Source: Cristatella mucedo
Taxonomy: Eukaryota > Bryozoa > Phylactolaemata > Cristatellidae
Assembly: GCA_009760855.2 (NCBI GenBank)
Contig: WPIO01000007.1
Location: 2,696,001 to 2,760,000 of the forward strand
Direction: 5' to 3'
Length of the DNA stretch: 64,000 bases
A program made the translations under genes and the position numbers. Below are positions 9,315-21,818 of the stretch, piece after piece. Numbering within the stretch: the stretch's first letter is position 1; each line of letters begins with the position of its first letter. The notes under the pieces are model-generated. The model was not told the origin of the DNA. It did not search any database and was given only the letters and a program-made list of their open reading frames with translations.

Positions 9315-9324
9315 GTATATGTAT
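9229..9324. repeat. Compound microsatellite (CA)n(CACG)n(CA)n(TA)n
   Basis: Alternating CA and CACG/CGCG blocks ending in (TA)n, the same order as at 8813-8886. Confidence 0.95.
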
Positions 9325-9667
9325 GTAACTGCCGGTGGAGCTTGCAAAAAGAAGACGTCGGTTAGCTCGAAGCTCCTAAAGGTTCTTGGACGAAAAGATC
9401 TTGAACGAACAATAGAAAGAAAGTAATATGGCCAAACACAACCTAATTGGCATTTCCGGTCACATAGATATGCTGCTTTATCAGTGGATTCAGGGCTGCC
9501 GACAACCTCAGGTTCAGAATCCGAGGCAGGGCGGTCGACGTACGCTTTCCATGAATAAGTTCACTCCTTTTTTTCTTGAAGGTTTAAATTCTTCTGCAGC
9601 ATTTTCTGCAGCTGGACTTGGTGTAGTCACTGATCAAGCAACTAATCAGTAGAACATGGGAGTGTCG

Positions 9668-9757
9668 TAATACCACTACTGCTGTTGCTACTACTATTAC
9701 TACTGCTATTCATACTACTAACATTAATACTACCAATACTACTAATGCTACTAATAA
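9668..9757. repeat. Degenerate TAC/ACT trinucleotide repeat
   Basis: About 90 bp of imperfect triplets (TACTAC, GCTACT, ATTACT). Confidence 0.8.
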
Positions 9758-11814
9758 GTCGAATACATATCGCCCAAAGAGAGCCAAATCTTTATATGCT
9801 TATTATCATAATGATGATAATAAAATAACACATAGTTTGTGAAGCATCCTTAGAGAGATTAGTTTCTATTCTGGTGCTTTACAACTCTTTAGCTAGAAGT
9901 AAGCCAACTTGACATGGGAGAAAATGGGCCCTTCTAATGACAAGTTATTGTATAATAGTAGGCCTAGATTATGGGCCGACGTTGTTGCTAGAAAGATTAA
10001 GGCTAGCTGCACCTATCTTGACGGTTAGGTCTTCAACTTTTCATCGTCTTACTAGGCTTCAGGAAGTTAGCAGCCGGAGCCAAGCAAATGCGAACGTCGC
10101 CGATGTAGACTGCAATGGACTTGAATCGAATGAGGTTCAACGCCCTGAAGGGTAGGAGTTTAGGTACAGCTGGGTTCTTCACATCGCTGTGCTAGAGAAG
10201 CAGTTACCTGTTAAGGGCTAATGTGGCACGCACCACTGACTAGCCGAGAGCTGCCACTCTCAATCACTAGCGAAAGAGCTGCAGCTGGGCTGCCATACGA
10301 ACTGGGCTGTCTTAGAAACAGGTGACCTTCGTTGCCACTGGAACTGTGCACCCTTTTGGAGCAATCCGTACCGACCGTTTGCTTCTTCTTCATGCACCTG
10401 GTCAATTCCAAAAATGGTAACGTGGAGCACAGCCAGAAAAAAAACAAGCCAGCCGGAAAGAGGCTTTGGCTGTGTGGCTGATCGGCTGGTAAGCCTGAAT
10501 TACGACTTTGGTGCAGCATCCGGCTGCTTTCATCCTGTGATTGATTGTACGTCTTGGGCTGCCACCGGCAGCATTCCAGCGTCAGATGCCTTACTCTGTT
10601 TAGCTCGTCAGCTGCTCATGCTGAGAGTACCTGCTCGGAGAACACTTGATCGACGAAAGTCTGGTCGCGAGCACCGCTGCAATCGAGCCTACTCTTCAGT
10701 AGGCTAAAGCACAGGAAGAATCGCTGTGACAGGTATTAGCCAAATCAGTGCTCCTGGCAGTTTTATTCAAGCAGAAATGGTCTCTTTCAGGAACAGAATT
10801 AAAGGCAGATCCGCCGGTAGTAAAGGCAGAAATGCCACACTTCAGTTTCCGGTGAAGACAGCAGACAAGGAAACCATCTCTAGTCAGGCCAGCAATGCCG
10901 AGGAAGCTGCAAATCCTATTAACTCCCTGCCATTGGCTGGAGGCCATGAACAGGCTTTTAAGTTGACAACTTGAATGGTGATGAAGCTTGCTCATGCTAA
11001 CCATGCTTGCTTATGCCAGCTTGTGTTTGCAATCGCAGAGAGGCCGGCTATCAGGTCAGCTGATCTCTACCGACGAAACTCTGTCTGGAGGCCAAGGCCA
11101 GCTGAGAGGGAGCCTCCTTGCTTAGAGGGCTAGGTTAGCTGCAGATGAATCTCTGCTCTTTCCAGTGCTGCGCTGTTGGCTGAGTGACTGAGCTGCAGTT
11201 ATCGCGAAGCCTTCCTGACAAGGGCAACCCCACAGTTGATCTACCGGCTAAAGACTCGCACCTGACCGCCTAATATGATAAGGCCTACGAATGAACCAAT
11301 CGTTGGCTTATCAAGGCTGTTAAAAGCTGCCCAACGTTCTGCTGTCAGATCCGACTGAGTGGCAAGGAAACTCGTCACAGCTTTACGCGTATCCAGCTAA
11401 ATTTGCCGTGGACTTGGATACTAAACTCTTTGCAAGTCTCAAAACATATGCATCAGATAGTGCGTGTCACATGTTGTTAACCAAGCAACGAATTCAAAGT
11501 TGACCCAATTTGTTCTGCACCAAGACAAAGCCAGACGATTGAACTGCTTTGCAACATCCACTGTTCAGAGCTATGCAATGGTTCATTAAGGAGCTTCACA
11601 CATCCACACGACCTAGTCACGGCTTTAATCTCCTCCAGGTAGTATGAGCTTGTAGAAAACCAGACAAACGGCTCAAGGAATTCATGTTTCAATACGGTGA
11701 ACTGGCTAGCCGTCGACTGCACGTAATCTAACATTACAAATGAATGACAAGCTCGGCATTTCCTGTCGGGTTTTGCTTGAGCTAGCCTTTCTTAACTTCA
11801 TCTGGTGGGTTACA
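9758..11814. other. Unannotated sequence
   Basis: No coding homology, SINE or LINE match recognised. Open stretches of up to about 100 codons occur on both strands without recognisable motifs. Confidence 0.4.
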
Positions 11815-12680
11815 AAAATCATTCTGCGACGAGTGTCATATTCCAAAGCGACCTCTCGTTAGACGACCTTATCAGCTTCACAGTCAAATCCACCTATTTT
11901 CAGCTTCATAACAATGCTAAAATTCGGGCTTGTTTAGATAAGGATACCACGTCCAAGTTGGTCCATACATTCGTGACATACCGTCTCGACTTCTGCAACT
12001 CACTGCTTACTGGCCTCCCAGCATGTGCGATAAGGCGGTTGCAGCTGGTGCCAAACTCTGCAGCTAGGCTTGTCTGTCGTGAACGTCACAGTTGCCACAT
12101 TACTCCACTTCTCGCCGACCTGCACTGGCTACCAGTGAGGCAACGGATTGACTTCAAGGTTGTGTCGCTCACTTTTAGGTCCCTTCATTCTATGGCTCCA
12201 GCCTATCTCTCAGATGTACTACCCCATCAGGCCAAGCATTGTACCACCCGCTTTTCGGAATCCAACAGTCTAGAAATACCTCGTACAAACCTTAAATCCT
12301 TTGGAGACCGTGCATTTAGTTCGTATGCTCCAAAAGCCTGGAACTCCCTCCCGACCTGCGTCAGAACATCCCCTGACCTGACCACATTTAAAAGGAACTT
12401 AAAAACACACCTATTTAGGGCAGTATTTAGTGGATCCCTGTGATTCGTCCTTAATGTGCTGATGTGTGCTAACACTGTGCACGCTGCCACTAACCACATT
12501 TGCATGCTGACCCTGTACATGTCACCCCTAACCATATTATTCATTTTGTTTGTTTTTCAAGCATGATTTTACTTACCATTCAATTGCATGTCCCTTTGCA
12601 GCAAATGTAAAGCGCCTAGAAAGAGATTAAGTTCTGTGAGGCGCTTTATCAAGTGAATTATTATTATTATTATTCAATTT
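11815..12680 (+). mobile_element. Family A LINE (CR1/L2-like), 5'-truncated
   Basis: Non-LTR retrotransposon encoding the region after the RT catalytic core: FQSDLSLDDLISFTVKS, then RLQLVPNSAARLVCRERHSC, LLADLHWLPVRQRIDFKV and the C-terminus RAFSSYAPKAWNSLPTCVRT. The frame is open from about 11805 to the stop at 12443, about 210 codons. A 3'UTR of about 160 bp, the hairpin AAAGCGCCTAG...GGCGCTTT (about 12609-12647) and a short (ATT)n tail follow. The RT catalytic motifs are lost by 5' truncation, so it cannot move by itself. Confidence 0.92.
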
Positions 12681-14640
12681 TTTTGTTGGACTAAAGCAGT
12701 TTTTGATGACCAACTTGCCTGTATTAGAAGGCTTAAAATGCACATCTAACTTTAAATGGTCTCGTGGATGCATCAACCAAAGGTAAGCCATAGTTAAACC
12801 GTGGCCAACGGCAGAGGGGGGGGGGAACCAGAATACATCTAAGCAAGTGGCTAAGGGGCAACCTTGCCCAAGCCAACCAATCAAGGCAGGACTGCGGGGG
12901 TGGGGGGGGGGCGGGAGCAAATTCGGTGGCAAGCCCCTACCACACTCATTTGGTCCAAGAGAGGGCTAAGAGAGGTCCACAGCCTCATCAGCCCCTCATA
13001 AGCCCCTCATAAGGGTGTGGCATGCCCAACGTTAAATACCCCGAGCACGATTAGCCTTCATTTTCTGAGTCTGCATAGCACTAGTCTCATCAAAACAGGG
13101 ATTAATGAACAAGCTATAGCACAATAAGCACATTGTTCCAGCAAAACTTTACTGGCCACGTTTATACATAGAAAGAGTATGTTAGTGCAGGTTGACCAGG
13201 CTTCAAGCTGCTCCAACTAAGTCGATCACCCCATACTAGTAGCTTCTGGTTCCGAGGTTGCTGAACGATATGGGCGGGAAAAGGAGTTAATTTAAACAGT
13301 GCCGTGAGCAAACGAGAAGCAGCTAATGCCGGTGACGATAAGATGTTACATGCTCGGCGTATTTCCATGGGCACCAGTTTTTCTTACAACCACTCCAACA
13401 TCTCAATACCACCGGCATGCTTATAGCCAGCTGTTGATTAGGTTTACATCGGTTCCATGTCAATGTAACCACACTAACTGCTTGCTCCTAAGTTGCTGTA
13501 TGCAATACAGCAGCCTGCGAGTGAACTTTTCTACCTCTTCGTGCCGGCGTGACTGTACCGTTTGCACTTGCGTTTGCGCTATGCGTTTTCGCTACCGAAG
13601 GCAGAAGAAGGTAGAGGCTGCTCAGCTGTAGATTTTTCCATGTGCACGTGGGATGCGCATCTTTCCGGAGCTCTGAAGTAAAGCCAATGCAAGTAGCGAC
13701 TACAACTCCCAACTACATTCAAAGGTCAGAGGTCACTGGCTCCCTTCCAACCCCGAGCCGCCTGAGAGGCCAGCTGCTATCATCTGAATTGCACCAAAGG
13801 TATCACCGTAGAGCACTCACTGGCACAGTAAAAGCATCGATGAGCAAAGAACAAAATACCGTGTTGCAACGGTGGCCTAGGCTGGGAGCAATCAGAGCAA
13901 TCTTTGCAGCTGGTCAGCACGTCCCTGTACGGCCGACCAGACATGCAGCAGCCGACCATATGGAAAATACTGAAAGCAGGCTTTTTCCTGTTAGTAACTG
14001 CTTTTCGATGGTCGGTGATTGAATACGACAGGCATGGCAAGCATTTGGGAAGGGCCTCGATGGCATCTGCCAGGTTGCAGCCGACCGAATGGGTGAATTG
14101 GAGGGGGCGTGCTCATGACCCCAGCCTGCCCAACCTGTGTATCCGGCTGCTGCTGCACCTCAATGGCTGCAGGATGGTGAGACTGCCGCGGCTGATTTAC
14201 GTCTAGGTGAATGAAATCATCTGGCATGAGAAGATAAAGATAGCGGTGGCTATATTGCCACTCTACAGAAGCTCCGTGCGGCCAAACAGAAATTAACTGT
14301 CTGCCTGAAGCAAATGCTGGGGAATACAAATCACAGTTTCCTGCAATCCATCATGTTCCTGCATCCAGTAAGACCTCAGTCACCCATAAGCGACGTATAC
14401 GCACCAAGCTTCCGACATACTTTCGCAGAATTTTGAATTGCTAGCTGATTGAACCCATTAGTTGGGCAGCTCTAACTGTTTTGTGTGCCAGCTCATGCAT
14501 GTATCCGCTGCCGAAGCTTGGGCGTTAGGCCAGAGCCGGTTATCCAGCCTTGGATATCCATTGTCTGCTCTCTACCAAGCTAGTGTTGTGGTTAATAGGT
14601 GAACATTGCAGCAAAGTAGTTGTGTCACTTGTATGTCCGT
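12681..14640. other. Unannotated sequence
   Basis: No gene or repeat family recognised. G-runs occur at about 12814-12826 and 12897-12912. Confidence 0.4.
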
Positions 14641-14644
14641 GTCT

Positions 14645-14765
14645 ACTTTTATAACAACAATAAAGGATAATACATTTGATATGGCATCCTCAGAGAACTC
14701 AATCTCCTTCTAGGCACATTACAGTTGCTGCAAGGAAGCACGATCGAACAAGACCACGTCCTTAA
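14645..14765 (-). mobile_element. Family A 3' end fragment
   Basis: Reverse complement of the 3' hairpin region (CCTCAGAGAACTCAATCTCC), preceded on the + strand by the AT-rich tail and followed by the 3'UTR motif GTTGCTGCAAGGAAGCACGATCG. Confidence 0.7.
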
Positions 14766-15382
14766 CTTAGAGCCGTATATTCTATATTCTGTGTATTCTA
14801 AAGCTACAGTGGGGCTAAACATGCGTACAGAGCAAGCCATAGCATGAAACTGAATTAGTAGAACTCTGGGTCGTTTTTTCTAGGTAAAGACTAAGGATAA
14901 TGATGCATCCGGTTCCCAATTCAGAAACTCCTAATAAACTCCAGCACTGTTGAAACCCAACTTGTGTAGCATGATTAAGGCTATCATCATCCGGAATAAT
15001 AAAATAAACCCAAGACAATAATTAATGGCATGTGTTTAATTTTGGTTCTGCCACCTCATCGGGGTCTAACGCAAGCTTCTACCGACGATTTTAAGAAGTC
15101 TTCTTCACAGCAGTTGTAGTGACTGTCTTTTCTAAATCTTCATCACCAACAGCAATCAACAGCATTGATTTTGGCTTTAATACGTAGCTGGAGCCGCCCA
15201 CCCCGTTTTCCTAACGTTTAGATCACTAACACTTCACTTGACTCGAGACAGGCGTATACCTTTAACTTTAGCATATCTCATCAACTTCCTGACCGATCTC
15301 CAAACTAGAACGTGATTCGTACAAGCAGCGAAGCAAGCTGTAACCTTCATGTACCATTGCGAAAGATATTGCAACAGTGACT

Positions 15383-15985
15383 TAATAATAATAATAATAA
15401 TAATACATGTGTATAGCACCCACTGAGAAATCTCTTTCTAGGCACTTTACATATGTTGCATAAAAAACATTCACAAATGATGATTGGTGCTAACATCTGC
15501 AAGCAGTAGGCTCAGTGTAAGCAGGTGCATGCACACGAACGACGAATCAAAAAGACCCACAAGATACTGTAATAATCTGGTGTGTTTTAAGCTTCTTTTT
15601 AAATGTCGACACATTTCCGTCATTGCTATTACCATGATTACTACCGCTCTCATTGTTTTTAAGAAGCTATGCACAAGCTTACTGATTTCCTGGCTAGTCT
15701 GCCAAGGAAAAGTATAGATGTTAAATGTAAAACGCATAGCTTGATTGGCAAGTAGTTCGGATAGGTCGGCTGGAGCAAGAAATGAAGGGACCTGGGGTTA
15801 AGTGACAAAACCTCGAAGTCGGCACGCTGCTTGACGGGGAGCTAATGAAGGTCGGTGAGACATGATGGATAATTGCGAAGTGCTTGGCCAATTAGTGCCC
15901 TAGCTGCAGCCTTTATCACCAACTGTAAGCTTCTTATTGCAATTGCACAGTCATAAAGACCTGTAGGCAGCGAGTTAGAGAAAAC
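15383..15985 (-). mobile_element. Family A LINE, degenerate copy
   Basis: Read on the - strand it has (ATT)n (15384-15405), the decayed hairpin (GAGAAATCTCTTTCTAGGCAC) and a 3'UTR. The C-terminal coding region follows, recognisable from AAATGAAGGGACC, CAAAACCTCGAAGTCG and AACTGTAAGCTTCTTATTGC. Heavily mutated, with no long frame. Confidence 0.7.
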
Positions 15986-16024
15986 TAGAGGGGATTATAA
16001 TAGAAATAACAATAATAGTAATAA

Positions 16025-16290
16025 TGCACTTTCTTACGCAACGACATCTACTCTCCAACTGCCGACTATGGCACATCTTTTTCAGCGGTCCTGAACTGCT
16101 ACTTCTATGCTACTCACTAACTCAACTGCTCTCCTAACTCTGCTATGCTTCCCACTCTCTCTTTGTTGCGTGAGACGAAGTCTGTTGGCTACCGAATGCG
16201 TACCGAAAGCCGCTTAGGCTGTGAGTGCGCTATACAAAACTCTCCTGCGTAACACCCACATGGTCTTTATGACTTTGTGGAGTTACTGAC
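16025..16290 (+). mobile_element. Family B LINE 3' end fragment
   Basis: Matches the family B C-terminus (CCGACTATGGCACATC; TTCAGCGGTCCTGA; TGAGACGAAGTCTGTTGG) and its 3' end TTGTGGAGTTACTGACGGAG. It is joined directly to an inverted family A 3' end. Confidence 0.85.
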
Positions 16291-16293
16291 GGA

Positions 16294-16575
16294 GATACAT
16301 AAAGCGCCCTCAGAGAACTTAATCTCTCTCTAGGCGCTTTACATTTGCTGCAAACGGATTTCAGAAAATACACGGTGCTGCTTGGCTGTGGTATCCTTAT
16401 CTAAACAAGTCTGAATTTTCATGATGCTGCATAGCTGAAAGTAGGCAGGCCTGACTACGGAGTTGATGCGGTCATCTAGTGAAAGGTCATTGTGAAACAA
16501 GACCTATATAATTTGTGCAGAAGCGTCTGAAGATAAGCTGACAGAGCCAATGTTGAGGATGAGGCTTTCCAGAGT
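16294..16575 (-). mobile_element. Family A LINE, internally deleted copy
   Basis: The hairpin AAAGCGCCCTCAGAGAAC...AGGCGCTTT and a short 3'UTR piece jump to the post-RT coding segment (TTATCTAAACAAG, GTCATCTAGTGAAAGG). Most of the 3'UTR and C-terminus is missing. Confidence 0.75.
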
Positions 16576-16788
16576 CCGAGTGACACTAGATGTTACCTGG
16601 TATCCTGCGGGTTTCTCGCCATTCGGTTTGATAATGTTTGGGATCGAGTCCGCTGATGAATGAATCTATCGACGGCTTGCTGCGAACGCGTGTAGCCGCT
16701 ACGAAGCGTAGCCTTTCGCTGGGGCACGAAACCTGTAACTGGTCACACGTCCCAGAGCCGCGTGACTGACGGGCGTACACGAGAAAAG

Positions 16789-16890
16789 CCTAGCTGATTT
16801 AACAGTCTCATTAATATAGCGGCAGAAGAGTTTTAAAGGCTGGTTCCACCGCTTGCAGCGGGCAATCGCAGCAGGACTAATCCACGTTCT
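16789..16890 (-). mobile_element. S2 SINE, truncated
   Basis: Begins with the S2 3' end in reverse (CTAGCTGATTTAACAG), then GGCAGAAGAGTTTTAAAGGC and CCGCTTGCAGCGGGC. It fades within the box B region, so the tRNA head is lost. Confidence 0.75.
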
Positions 16891-17019
16891 GGGACGAAAT
16901 AAGTGAGAACCTCACTTCCTGGGCTTTTTGACTTTTTTGGCAAGCTTCTTCGAGCGTACGAGCTAACGAGATAGAGACGCAGCTCCAATGCTTTGAATGC
17001 ATGCAGACGACAACAGAGA

Positions 17020-17515
17020 GCAGCGGCCATCAATATATAATTCTCTCTGACATACTCCCCCATCAGGCCAAGCATCGTACCGCCCGCTTTTCGGAATCCA
17101 AAAGTCTAGAAATACCTCGTACAAACCTTAAATCCTTTGGAGACCGTGCATTAAGTTCGTATGCTCCAAAAGCCTGGAACTCCCTCCCGACCTGCGTCTG
17201 AACATCTCCTGACCTGACCACATTTAAAAGGAACTTAAAACCGCACCTATTTAGGGCAGTATTTAGTGGGTCCCTGTGATTCGTCCTTCACGTGCTTATG
17301 CGTGCTGACACTGTGCATGCTGCCACTAACCACATTTGCATGCTGACCCTGTGCATGTCACCCCTAACCGTGATATTCATTTTGTTTGTTTTTCAAGCAT
17401 GATTTTACTTACCATTCAATTGCATTTCCCTTTGCAGCAAATGTAAAGCGCCTAGAAAGAGATTAAGTTCTCTGAGGGCGCTTTATCAAGTACATTATTA
17501 TTATTATTATTATTA
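17020..17515 (+). mobile_element. Family A LINE, short 5'-truncated copy
   Basis: Encodes only the last part of the ORF (ILPHQAKHRTARFSESKSLE ... PKAWNSLPTCV) followed by the 3'UTR, the hairpin at 17445-17485 and (ATT)n. Very similar to the 11.8 kb copy. Confidence 0.92.
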
Positions 17516-18412
17516 TTACTTGCTCCTCAAACGTAAGTCTACAGCCTTTCGCATAAACGCGTGACTAATTAATCTCGCACGTTAACCTTCTAACTAGTTC
17601 AATGAAACACCATCGCGATGGCAACCATTCTCATTAAAAGGTATGCGATTGACTGGCTTAGTTAGTTGAGGTTATGTGACACACAAATTTGAGATACGGC
17701 ATGGGGCTCCTAATACTCATAATTCATTGAGTCGCTAATGATTTCTCGCGGCAGCCGCAATCCTGGGTTCGAACAGCAGGTATCCGACAGCGAGCGGCAG
17801 CAGCTCGCGAAGTCAGCCTCGAAATGACATCCTCCCACTGAGCGTCCGCCATGACTTTGATGCAATGCTACGACTCTACGCTAGCCACCTTCCCTCTTGA
17901 GCTTTCGCCTCGGACTACATGACAGGTCCATCCCCCACTGAAGTGTCCTTTGATTTATGGCTGACACAGAGAAAATTTGAAATACTTAGCGTAGACTTGA
18001 GAAAGCCGCCCAAAAGTCACAACCCGCTAGCTAAAGCTTGGCGTTCGTGGATTATTGTAGATCGCATCAGTCCATGTTAGCTAACGCCAATTCCATTTCT
18101 ATAAAGATGAAGTAGAATGGCGTATCAATAACAGATGGCGCTAGTATCCACGATCGACCGCCCTCCTAACCGCCCACAAACGAGCATACCGCACAGTGAG
18201 TCCGATGGTAGCTCAGCGGAGCGTTTCCCATAATTCTTCGTAGGTAAGAGAGAAAGGATCTTCGTTCCCTCACGGCCGTTCCGGCCACCATTGCCCAGCT
18301 CTTCACCTCACACCTCTACACGCCTCTGTCTCTTTTGGACTCGTCACTAAATCCCATCAGGCTAAAATAGCATTAGTCCTCTAGGCCCAGTCCCAACGTT
18401 TCGCCAAATTAG
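17516..18412. other. Unannotated sequence
   Basis: No gene recognised. Weak tRNA-like patches occur at about 17745-17800 and 18198-18230 but do not complete a cloverleaf. Confidence 0.35.
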
Positions 18413-18588
18413 GTGCATAGACCTTTTGCTAGCAGCTACAATAAATATTGCCATGCGTCCCTACTAACCAATAAAGGGTCTTCCACACTGAAAACCACGA
18501 TTGTCACACCACTCCTAAAAAAGGGTTCGCTAGATCTTGAATATTTAAGAAGATTTCTCCGAATTTACATTCTGCAGTGCTTACCCCC
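18413..18588 (+). mobile_element. LINE reverse-transcriptase fragment
   Basis: Contains the conserved N-terminal RT segment 'LKTTIVTPLLKKGSLDLEYL' (compare FKSAIVRPILKKPGLDTEVL in the 24 kb element). Upstream match is poor, and downstream it stops at a purine-rich microsatellite. Confidence 0.65.
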
Positions 18589-18940
18589 GAGAGAGAGAGA
18601 CAGAGAGACAGAGAAAGATAGAGGAAGAGAGACAGAGACAGAGACAGAGACAGAGACAGAGACAGAGACAGAGACAGAGACAGAGACAGAGACAGAGACA
18701 GAGACAGAGACAGAGACAGAGACAGAGACAGAGACAGAGACAGAGACAGAGACAGAGACAGAGACAGAGACAGAGACAGAGACAGAGACAGAGACAGAGA
18801 CAGAGACAGAGACAGAGACAGAGACAGAGACAGAGACAGAGACAGAGACAGAGACAGAGACAGAGACAGAGACAGAGACAGAGACAGAGACAGAGACAGA
18901 GACAGAGACAGAGAAAGAGACAGAGACAGAGACAGAGAGT
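18589..18940. repeat. (GACAGA)n hexanucleotide satellite, about 0.33 kb
   Basis: More than 45 near-perfect units of GACAGA after an irregular GA-rich start. Open on both strands (Thr-Glu repeats on +, Leu-Cys repeats on -), which is an artefact of the repeat. Confidence 0.97.
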
Positions 18941-19044
18941 TGAACGAGTGGCGGTCAAGCAGCTGACGATTGTACTTACATGTTCGGAGTTGTAGAGCTA
19001 ACTATTCCATTGAGCCTGGAGTTGGATTCTGGCTTACAACGATC

Positions 19045-19108
19045 CTCAAAAAAAGTTGGTAGGGCTAGTGCCTTTCCTCAAAAAAAGTTGGTAAGGTTAG
19101 TGCCTTTC
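19045..19108. repeat. 32-bp tandem duplication
   Basis: Two adjacent copies of a 32-bp unit starting CTCAAAAAAAGTTGGTA, with a few differences. Confidence 0.9.
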
Positions 19109-19334
19109 TGCTGTTCTCCTAGATCTGCTGCTGGGCAAAACCCGCGTGGCATCCTTCCGGAGTTCCTCTCGACGCGTATAGGTGTGACTGGCGGTCTGCC
19201 AAACTGGCGATGGCTGACGGTCATTGAAGGAGCCCTTAAAGTATGGGGTACATTAAGGTTCGGTATTAGCAACATTCTTTCCTACGTTCCCTGCCAAAAA
19301 ATGGTCTACATAAGTATTTGGAAGTTTGGCTTTT

Positions 19335-19790
19335 AAAAGACAAACAAGTTATAAATGCAATCCCAAGTTTTGACGATTGCAGAATTACGGGAGCACACAA
19401 AGCGTATTTATAAGTAAGACATGTTTACACCGGAAGCAGTACATTGAGCTCAATAAAAAGAGTTTCTGTGAAAATAATGCCAACGGAGTGGTGTTTTCGG
19501 CAAAATTTGTAAATAAAAGCTACTCAGCCCTAAGCGGACGCCATAACATCACTTAAAACTATGAAAACAGGTATAATTTTCAAAGCAATGATTCGCCCCT
19601 TGAGGTCAACTCTGCGAAAGGTAGTTATAAGAATCCGAAAGCATAAACCCAAACCCGAGAAGCAAGGCTCCGTTTTTGGGAGAGGAACCCAGCTTCGGCG
19701 AACAGCTATCTCCGGCTAGTCATGCTTTATTTACGTTGGTAGCACACTGAAAAAGTGGCTGAAACATTGCTAAAAATCGAAGCCTGCTCA
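19335..19790 (+). mobile_element. Orphan copy of the chimeric element's body, without S1 or LINE
   Basis: Matches the + strand at 34780-34910 and 35055-35250: AAAAGACAAAC, TAAATGCAATCCCAAGTTTT, TTACACCGGAAG, GAGCTCAA, then GCCCTAAGCGGACG and GCGCCCCTTGAGGTCAAC equivalents. The S1 SINE found between those two blocks in the other copies is absent, and no family B sequence precedes it. More diverged than the two chimeric copies. Similarity fades by about 19790. Confidence 0.65.
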
Positions 19791-20009
19791 GATAAGGGCA
19801 TGACCAAGCTAAACTATTTTACGCATTTTTGATATAGCGTCCATGCTATTGCAATTCCCCTTGCTCTAAACTCACGGCTTGCGCTCCTAATCATCTGCAA
19901 CCGCTGCAAAACTCAGCAGCAGTTGCAGATGGATGGCCATCAATGACTTAGCTTCGAAATCACGCCGTGGATGTCTGAGCTTGACTGGCTCCTTGAGTAG
20001 CACAAGATC

Positions 20010-20100
20010 GATCGTAAGAGCTGCTCTGACCTCTGCCTGAGCGATCTTGTGCTGCAGCAGATCGTAAGAGCTGCTCTCTGCCCTCTGCCTGAGCGGGCTG
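20010..20100. repeat. About 50-bp tandem duplication
   Basis: GATCGTAAGAGCTGCTCT...CTCTGCCTGAGCG occurs twice with a period of about 50 bp. Confidence 0.7.
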
Positions 20101-20194
20101 CACCGCTCTCGCTTGCACCGTCCTTCCATTCGACCCATTCGACCGACTTGCTCCTCCAGCTTTCTGTCGTATAGCTGGCACCTTGGCTGCCGGT

Positions 20195-20625
20195 CACCCG
20201 CCAGTTCCTCGCACTAAATTGAAATCTTCAAGTGATCGAGTCTTTAGTTGGTGTGCACACAAAAAAGTATGGATCTCGTTCCAGCTTCGGCCGCGGCCTG
20301 CAGTAACATCGTGTGCAATTCAGGTGTCAGCTAAAGGTGCATCGGTTCCGATCAGCTTTCCCTTTACCGCACGGAACTTGTCTGTTTTGTTGTGGTGTGC
20401 TTTGCATGCTTATAGCATGCATTATTCCATGTTACTAGCCACAGATCCTTCTAACAGGCGCTCATGCAAATTTTCTTGTGTGCTTTAGAATGCTGGCCTA
20501 GCATGGTACCGTGCTTTTTACTTGCACATGACTGTTATTTGTTTTTTCAGGAGGAGCTGTAGAGCGCCTGGATATAGATCTGGTTCTCTTCGAGCGGTCT
20601 AAAAATGAGACGTTACAACTTTATC
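20195..20625 (+). mobile_element. Family A LINE 3' end, degenerate
   Basis: Reads LKSSSDRVFSWCAHKKVW, which corresponds to LKSFGDRAFSSYAPKAWNS of family A. About 280 bp downstream is a decayed 3' hairpin (GAGCGCCTGGATATAGATC...GTTCTCTTCGAGCGG) at about 20561-20600. Confidence 0.65.
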
Positions 20626-20721
20626 TTTGAATAGGCTTTTCTATTGTAATATATTGGACGTAAATCGTAAATGGTAGTGTATTCTTGTAAAAAGTGCGAT
20701 ATTCATGGGAGTAGATATGCA

Positions 20722-20890
20722 TGTTGTAGGGCAGCGATAGCACAGGAAGTAAGGTGCTCGCTCTTCACGACCGAGGTCGCGGAGTCTAATCGATTAGTAG
20801 GCGATCCTTTATTGCCAACTGCAAAGTGGTGTTGACAGCCGTTAACGCTCTCATGTCACCATACAAACAAGGCTGTTAAATCAGCTACCA
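20722..20890 (+). mobile_element. S2 SINE, degenerate
   Basis: tRNA-like head (GCACAGGAAGTAAGGTGCTC; GAGGTCGCGGAGTC), then GGCGATCCTTTATTGCC, GGTGTTGACAGCCG and the S2 3' end AAGGCTGTTAAATCAGCTA. Confidence 0.75.

Positions 20891-21818
<928 letters not shown>

Noticed and set aside
18198-18265. Possible tRNA gene (GGTAGCTCAGCGGAGCG)
   Set aside because: Box A-like start, but no consistent anticodon stem, T-arm or acceptor pairing could be drawn; probably a SINE relic or chance.
18413-18943. Long Thr-Glu repeat protein (and Leu-Cys repeat on the other strand)
   Set aside because: Produced by the hexanucleotide repeat, which is open in several frames; only the first part is real LINE RT coding.
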